Below, in pieces: positions 61,737 through 64,000 of a stretch of DNA of 64,000 bases (position 1 is the first letter of the stretch; every line of letters begins with the position of its first letter). The DNA is from Pseudomaricurvus sp965656525 (GTDB taxonomy: Bacteria > Pseudomonadota > Gammaproteobacteria > Pseudomonadales > Cellvibrionaceae), in assembly GCA_965656525.1 (NCBI GenBank), contig CBFHKY010000008.1:1-64000 (forward strand), given 5' to 3'. Both the position numbers and the translations under genes were made by a program. The notes below the pieces were generated by a model. That model was not told the DNA's origin and searched no databases. It saw nothing but the letters and a program-made list of their open reading frames with translations.

Positions 61737-62255
61737 ATGGCGCTAATTTTAGGTGTGGACCCTGGGTCGGTAAAAACAGGATTTGGCATCATCAATCAAG
61801 TTGGATCAAAATCCGAGTACGTCGGCAGTGGCGTTATTCGTATCCCCTCTATTAGCCTGCCTGAACGCCTGAAGATTATTTTTGATTCAGTCACTGAAAT
61901 TATCGAAGAATACAGTCCTCAGGAAATGGCCATTGAACAAGTGTTTATGGCTAAGAGTGCTGGCTCTGCTTTGAAGTTGGGCCAAGCGCGGGGAGCCGCT
62001 ATTGTGGCCGCTGTAAATCAATCACTGCCAGTCTCAGAGTATGAAGCCCGCAAGGTGAAGCAGTCAGTCGTGGGTAATGGTGCAGCAGATAAGCTTCAGG
62101 TGCAGCACATGATCAAAACACTGCTGAAGCTTTCGGCCGCTCCGCAAGAAGATGCCGCAGACGCACTAGCTGTGGCGCTTTGCCACGCTAATACCCAACA
62201 GCACATGATTAAAGTTGTCTCGGCGCGTGGATTTCGGCGTGGCCGAATGGTTTGA
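61737..62255 (+). CDS. ruvC: Holliday junction resolvase RuvC
   Basis: A 172-residue endonuclease. The acidic residues are visible: GVDPGSVKTGFG, MAIEQVFMAKSA and the C-terminal QEDAADALAVALCH. Together with RuvA and RuvB it processes recombination intermediates. The SOS-like box directly upstream suggests DNA-damage induction. ATG at 61737. Confidence 0.97.
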   Translation: MALILGVDPGSVKTGFGIINQVGSKSEYVGSGVIRIPSISLPERLKIIFDSVTEIIEEYSPQEMAIEQVFMAKSAGSALKLGQARGAAIVAAVNQSLPVSEYEARKVKQSVVGNGAADKLQVQHMIKTLLKLSAAPQEDAADALAVALCHANTQQHMIKVVSARGFRRGRMV

Positions 62256-62345
62256 GTGATTAGGGCTGTATTGTAAGCAATGACAGCAGAAACCTTTGGC
62301 CACTGCTTATAAGCAGAAGATGTTTGTGTAAGAGGTGAGAGTTTG

Positions 62346-62975
62346 ATGATTGGACGTATACGCGGTGTGCTAGAAGAAAAGGCGCCCCCAGAAATTTTAG
62401 TGGATGTGAATGGCGTGGGGTATGAGTTGCACATACCGATGAGCACGCTGTTTAGTTTGCCGGGTACAGGCAGCAGTGTCACGCTTTGGACACACTTGTC
62501 AGTGAGTGAGAACGCACAAACACTGTACGGATTTTACACTCAGAAAGAACGATCTTTATTTCGGATATTGATTAAAATCAGCGGTGTTGGGCCGAAAATG
62601 GCACTGGGCATCCTTTCGGGGATGAACGCCGATCAACTGGTTAGCTGCGTGATGCAGGATAACCTTTCGGCATTGACTAAGTTGCCCGGTGTGGGCAACA
62701 AAACGGCACAGCGTCTATTGGTTGAGCTTAAAGATAAACTCAAAACATGGGCCAGCGACTCTGCACCTTTAGCAGATATGGAGGCAGCCAGTGTGGCAAG
62801 CCCGAGAGCTATAGATGATAAGGATATTATCGCGGAAGCAGAAAGTGCCTTGGTGAGTCTAGGTTACAAACCGACGGAGGCGTCTAAGGTGGTAGCCGGT
62901 GTGTTAAAAAATCATACGGCTACGCGCAGCGAAGAGCTGATCCGGTTGGCTTTGCGCAGTCTAGTGCCTGCTTAG
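62346..62975 (+). CDS. ruvA: Holliday junction DNA helicase subunit RuvA
   Basis: A 209-residue junction-binding protein. The OB domain (MIGRIRGVLEEKAPPEILVD), two helix-hairpin-helix motifs (ISGVGPKMALGIL and LPGVGNKTAQRLLVELKDK) and the C-terminal RuvB-binding domain (SALVSLGYKPTEASKVV) are all present. ATG 62346 follows AGAGGTGAGAG; a TTG one codon earlier is less likely. 90 bases after ruvC. Confidence 0.97.
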   Translation: MIGRIRGVLEEKAPPEILVDVNGVGYELHIPMSTLFSLPGTGSSVTLWTHLSVSENAQTLYGFYTQKERSLFRILIKISGVGPKMALGILSGMNADQLVSCVMQDNLSALTKLPGVGNKTAQRLLVELKDKLKTWASDSAPLADMEAASVASPRAIDDKDIIAEAESALVSLGYKPTEASKVVAGVLKNHTATRSEELIRLALRSLVPA

Positions 62976-63098
62976 TGTAGAAGATAATGTTAGAGCTGGT
63001 GGCTTTTTAGCATTTACTGTCGTAATGAAAACAACACATGAATTTGGTGTTTTTAAAGGCTCGCAGTACGGCCATAGTCTGGTGGAATTGGTGCAGGA

Positions 63099-64000
63099 AT
63101 GATTGAAAAAGACGTGTTGCAAACCGCCGGCGAGCGCTTAATAGCGGCTCAACCCAAGCCGATGGAAGATGTGCAGGATCGCGCTGTGCGCCCTAAAAGT
63201 TTGGCGGAATATGTTGGTCAGCCGGTTGTGCGTGAGCAGATGGAAATTTTTATTACTGCAGCTAAGGCACGAAAGGAAGCCCTAGATCACACCTTGGTTT
63301 TTGGGCCTCCTGGCCTGGGTAAAACAACACTGGCAAATATTATTGCACATGAAATGGAGGTTGATCTAAAAACCACGTCTGGCCCAGTGCTTGAAAAAGC
63401 CGGTGATCTTGCCGCACTGATGACCAACCTAGAGCCGGGAGATGTTCTTTTTATCGATGAAATTCATCGCTTGAGTCCCAATGTGGAAGAGGTGCTCTAT
63501 CCTGCGATGGAAGACTACCAGTTAGACATTATGATCGGGGAGGGACCCGCAGCGCGTTCTATTAAACTGGATTTGCCGCCGTTTACACTGGTGGGCGCCA
63601 CGACGAGAGCGGGGTTGCTAACATCACCGCTGCGCGATCGGTTTGGCATTGTGCAGCGTTTAGAGTTTTACAACATCAAAGATTTAACTCACATTGTTTC
63701 CCGTTCGGCGCGGTTGATGCGTGTGAAAATGGATGAACAAGGTGCATACGAGGTGGCTCGTCGATCCCGGGGTACGCCACGGATAGCCAATCGTTTGTTG
63801 CGCCGAGTGCGTGATTTTGCCGAAGTGAAAGGCGACGGTGTAGTGACCCAGCAAGTTGCTGATCAAGCATTAAATATGCTGAATGTGGATGAATACGGTT
63901 TCGACCATATGGACCGCCGGTTGCTACTAACGATGATCGATAACTTTGCTGGCGGGCCGGTGGGTGTAGAAAGTCTTGCTGCGGCGATCAGTGAAGAGCG
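63099..64000 (+). CDS. ruvB: Holliday junction DNA helicase subunit RuvB, 3' end outside window
   Basis: The frame starts at ATG 63099 (M-I-E-K-D-V-L-Q) and is open to the window end, giving about 300 of the usual 335-350 residues. Walker A is FGPPGLGKTTLAN, Walker B FIDEIHRLSPNVEE, sensor 1 VGATTRAGLLTSPLRDRFG and sensor 2 SRGTPRIANRLLRRVRD; the winged-helix domain begins near the end. Last gene of ruvC-ruvA-ruvB. Confidence 0.96.
   Translation, partial: MIEKDVLQTAGERLIAAQPKPMEDVQDRAVRPKSLAEYVGQPVVREQMEIFITAAKARKEALDHTLVFGPPGLGKTTLANIIAHEMEVDLKTTSGPVLEKAGDLAALMTNLEPGDVLFIDEIHRLSPNVEEVLYPAMEDYQLDIMIGEGPAARSIKLDLPPFTLVGATTRAGLLTSPLRDRFGIVQRLEFYNIKDLTHIVSRSARLMRVKMDEQGAYEVARRSRGTPRIANRLLRRVRDFAEVKGDGVVTQQVADQALNMLNVDEYGFDHMDRRLLLTMIDNFAGGPVGVESLAAAISEE

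Overview
The window is about 64 kb of chromosomal core sequence from a Gram-negative gammaproteobacterium, probably a marine member of the Oceanospirillales/Pseudomonadales group. This rests on gene content and order: map-glnD-dapC beside rpsB-tsf-pyrH-frr-uppS-cdsA-dxr-rseP-bamA-skp-lpxD-fabZ-lpxA-lpxB-rnhB, a purN-purM/DUF2066/hda/DUF2069/wrbA/arsC/yihY block, and fmdB-aspS-yebC-ruvC-ruvA-ruvB all resemble Pseudomonas and its marine relatives. The genus cannot be fixed from sequence alone. I see no tRNA, rRNA, insertion sequence, prophage or CRISPR array.

Layout. 1-4.8 kb: end of an acyltransferase gene, a VOC protein, a small membrane protein, an AI-2E-type transporter, a methyltransferase and a degenerate receiver-domain protein. 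4.8-10.4 kb (minus strand): nth, dapC, glnD, map. 10.5-26 kb (plus strand): the ribosome/elongation-factor, isoprenoid, phospholipid, outer-membrane assembly and lipid A gene cluster, which together build the cell envelope. 26-34.7 kb: a mixed region with a DUF2971 protein, pyrB, a DUF3549 fragment, a kynureninase-like enzyme, a YchJ protein, a second acyltransferase, a glycine-rich secreted protein, a REC-GGDEF protein and two small genes. 35-39.3 kb: nrdA-nrdB (class Ia ribonucleotide reductase) behind a non-coding region of more than 900 bases that holds NrdR-like boxes, a DnaA box and three strong hairpins. 40.2-46.2 kb: a small zinc-ribbon-like protein, slyD, DUF3108-purN-purM, DUF2066 and hda. 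46.3-51 kb: sppA, DUF2069, wrbA, arsC, yihY. 51.2-57.6 kb: a CheY-like plus CheC-like pair, a TonB-dependent receptor, a lytic transglycosylase, proS and a HIT protein. 57.7-64 kb: an HU protein with a histone-like tail, fmdB-aspS, yebC and ruvC-ruvA-ruvB with a LexA-like box before ruvC.

Three runs of N (97-99 bases) are scaffold gaps. Two are flanked by the same 78-79 bases on both sides, so they are unmerged contig overlaps, not biological duplications. One of these puts a false 59-residue insertion in frame in the kynureninase-like gene. The third cuts off the ends of pyrB and of the DUF3549 gene and is probably much larger than drawn.

No wholly new gene system is evident. The most unusual signals are the long structured region before nrdA, the 34-base palindrome at 40.5 kb, the LexA-like box at ruvC, and the degenerate-receiver and REC/CheC-like signalling proteins.
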